A stretch of 24,143 bases of DNA from a virus. The notes beneath the pieces are model-generated. The model made no database searches, was not told where the DNA came from, and was given only the letters and a program-made list of their open reading frames with translations. Positions within the stretch are counted from its first letter, which is position 1. Every line of letters begins with the position of its first letter. The translations under genes and the position numbers were made by a program. This document shows positions 23,492 to 24,143 of the stretch, in pieces. The stretch is from IMG/VR virus record IMGVR_UViG_3300020162_000118, positions 1 to 24,143 of that record, one strand, 5' to 3'.

Positions 23492-24143
23492 GTCATTACC
23501 TCCTTCTACGTTTGCCTGTTTTGCTAATTGTGTTTCAGGCAACGGTAATCTTGACTTCTTAAATGAAGCAAGAATTTTATCTATTTCTTTTGACTTGTTA
23601 ATGTCTGAACTTTCTACCCAACCGATTAGCGCAGCTGGTTTTCCAGATATTGGTGAATCAAAAGTTTTTTCTGTAGACATAAACACTGAGTCGCTGTCTT
23701 CGCAATAAAAAATATTTTCTGTTACTACATTTGTAGCAAGGCCTTTGTAAATCATTTTTCCATTAACCTTTTCGATTGATAGAATGTTACATAGCTCATT
23801 TGCTGGTGAGTCAACGATTGAAAGTTCAACAAGATCATAGTCTTTAATAAATCTCACTGCTTCTCCTGTTGCTTTGTTAACTTCATTATCAGACTCTTTA
23901 ATTTTTCCGCCAATTGAAAAACCAGAAAGAGTGCCGTCAAGAACTTTTTCCCAAGTATCTTGTGCACCCTTTGAAATGTATGAAGTTACATAAACGCCAT
24001 TGTAAAAAGTTTGAGACTTTTGGTCATAGTATGTTTCTGGCTTAAATGAAACAACTTTACCAACTGCAATTGACTGATGCATCTCACGAAGATTTCCTCT
24101 GAAATTTTCAAAAGCTTTTACGCTTGCTTCTGCTGTGACTACA
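22913..24143 (-). CDS. Prohead (capsid maturation) protease fused to scaffold; 5' end beyond the window
   Basis: The frame is open to the window edge (409 codons visible), so the true start lies upstream. The first ATG inside the window, at 24082, falls within a conserved motif (NLREMHQSIAVGK) and is unlikely to be the start. The N-terminal part looks like an HK97 U35/XkdF-type prohead serine protease: a His in LREMH, a Ser in the LSGFSIGG motif (likely nucleophile), and the family signature VELSIVDSPAN. Such proteases degrade the scaffold and trim capsid subunits during prohead maturation. After a linker, the last 190 or so residues are acidic (many Glu, Asp, Ala) and then predicted coiled coil, ending in WSGAFLGSVNEIFN, typical of a scaffold. 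A strong internal ribosome site lies between the two halves. It sits directly before the major capsid gene, the usual order. Protease identity is family knowledge applied to visible motifs; activity is inferred. Confidence 0.85.
   Translation of the reverse strand, partial: VVTAEASVKAFENFRGNLREMHQSIAVGKVVSFKPETYYDQKSQTFYNGVYVTSYISKGAQDTWEKVLDGTLSGFSIGGKIKESDNEVNKATGEAVRFIKDYDLVELSIVDSPANELCNILSIEKVNGKMIYKGLATNVVTENIFYCEDSDSVFMSTEKTFDSPISGKPAALIGWVESSDINKSKEIDKILASFKKSRLPLPETQLAKQANVEGGNDMEKLNVGNDAEVVAEAIVEAPAEVTPEVEEVVAESNDDSNVNLFDKSLEAVEVTAEDTSADNVEKAADTVEVMVDEPDFAKMLGDLKGFFAETLTKATEANAAQVTEIKTSVEAFSKSVDDRISELAEKHSALSAAVTEIKGTIDGVQKQVDAVEGDTAIKKSSDLGGSEVFTKSKSKWSGAFLGSVNEIFN
23498..23505 (-). 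promoter_or_regulatory. Internal Shine-Dalgarno site for the nested scaffold
   Basis: On the minus strand this reads AAGGAGGT, fully complementary to the anti-Shine-Dalgarno core, and stands 6 nt before the in-frame ATG at 23491. It lies at the linker between the protease and scaffold halves, exactly where a separate scaffold start would be useful. A chance match of this length, spacing and frame at a domain boundary is unlikely. Confidence 0.8.

Noticed and set aside
23061-23708. 215-aa open frame on the plus strand opposite the protease/scaffold gene
   Set aside because: It is antisense to a well-supported gene, rich in Ser/Thr/Ala as expected from reversing acidic Glu/Ala codons, and lacks a recognisable domain or ribosome site.
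22913-24082. Complete protease gene starting at ATG 24082
   Set aside because: The frame continues upstream to the window edge with conserved-looking residues (KAFENFRGNLRE), so this Met is internal and the gene is cut by the window.
1-24143. CRISPR array, tRNA, insertion sequence, defence or toxin-antitoxin genes
   Set aside because: None of the repeat, cloverleaf, transposase or defence signatures was seen; the whole window is accounted for by virion structure genes.

Overview
The window is a continuous stretch of the virion-structure module of a tailed double-stranded DNA phage (Caudoviricetes, siphovirus-type: long tail tube, no sheath gene seen) or of a prophage. All credible genes lie on the minus strand, so transcription runs from high to low coordinates. 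The DNA is AT-rich, Shine-Dalgarno sites are of the AGGAGG type, and Arg is mostly AGA except in the two high-copy virion genes. Gene order and protein style (fused protease/scaffold, SAP-like protein after the capsid gene, -1 frameshifted tail chaperones, TP901-type tape measure, large hub protein) recall phages of Gram-positive bacteria, particularly actinobacteriophages. An AT-rich actinobacterial or firmicute host is possible, but no host gene, tRNA, integrase or attachment site is present to settle this.

Head region (24143 to about 19144): a capsid maturation protease cut by the window edge, carrying in its 3' half a nested, separately started scaffold; the major capsid protein; a terminator immediately followed by a promoter; a small SAP/HeH-like protein; and the connector series (head-tail adaptor, head-closure protein, neck protein).

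Tail tube and assembly region (19147 to 8625): tail terminator; a promoter-like leader; major tail tube protein; a second terminator-promoter cassette; tail assembly chaperones made as a short form and as a -1 frameshift product at a C CCA AAC heptamer with a correctly spaced downstream stem; and a very long tape measure protein (2781 aa) whose middle contains a segment with protein-kinase-like motif spacing.

Tail tip and fibre region (8625 to 20): a small distal tail protein, a 1119-aa hub/minor tail protein with an inserted LamG-like beta-sandwich, a small unknown protein, a minor tail protein with a putative binding domain, a 927-aa fibre ending in a peptidase S74 intramolecular chaperone, a 47-aa coiled-coil peptide, and a small protein that looks like an H-type lectin. 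Most of these genes touch through TAATG, TAAATG or ATGA junctions and probably form one translationally coupled operon.

I see no CRISPR array, tRNA, insertion sequence or defence operon. The most unusual items are the kinase-like insert in the tape measure, the nested scaffold start, the frameshift element, and the paired terminator/extended -10 promoter cassettes placed exactly behind the capsid and tail tube genes.
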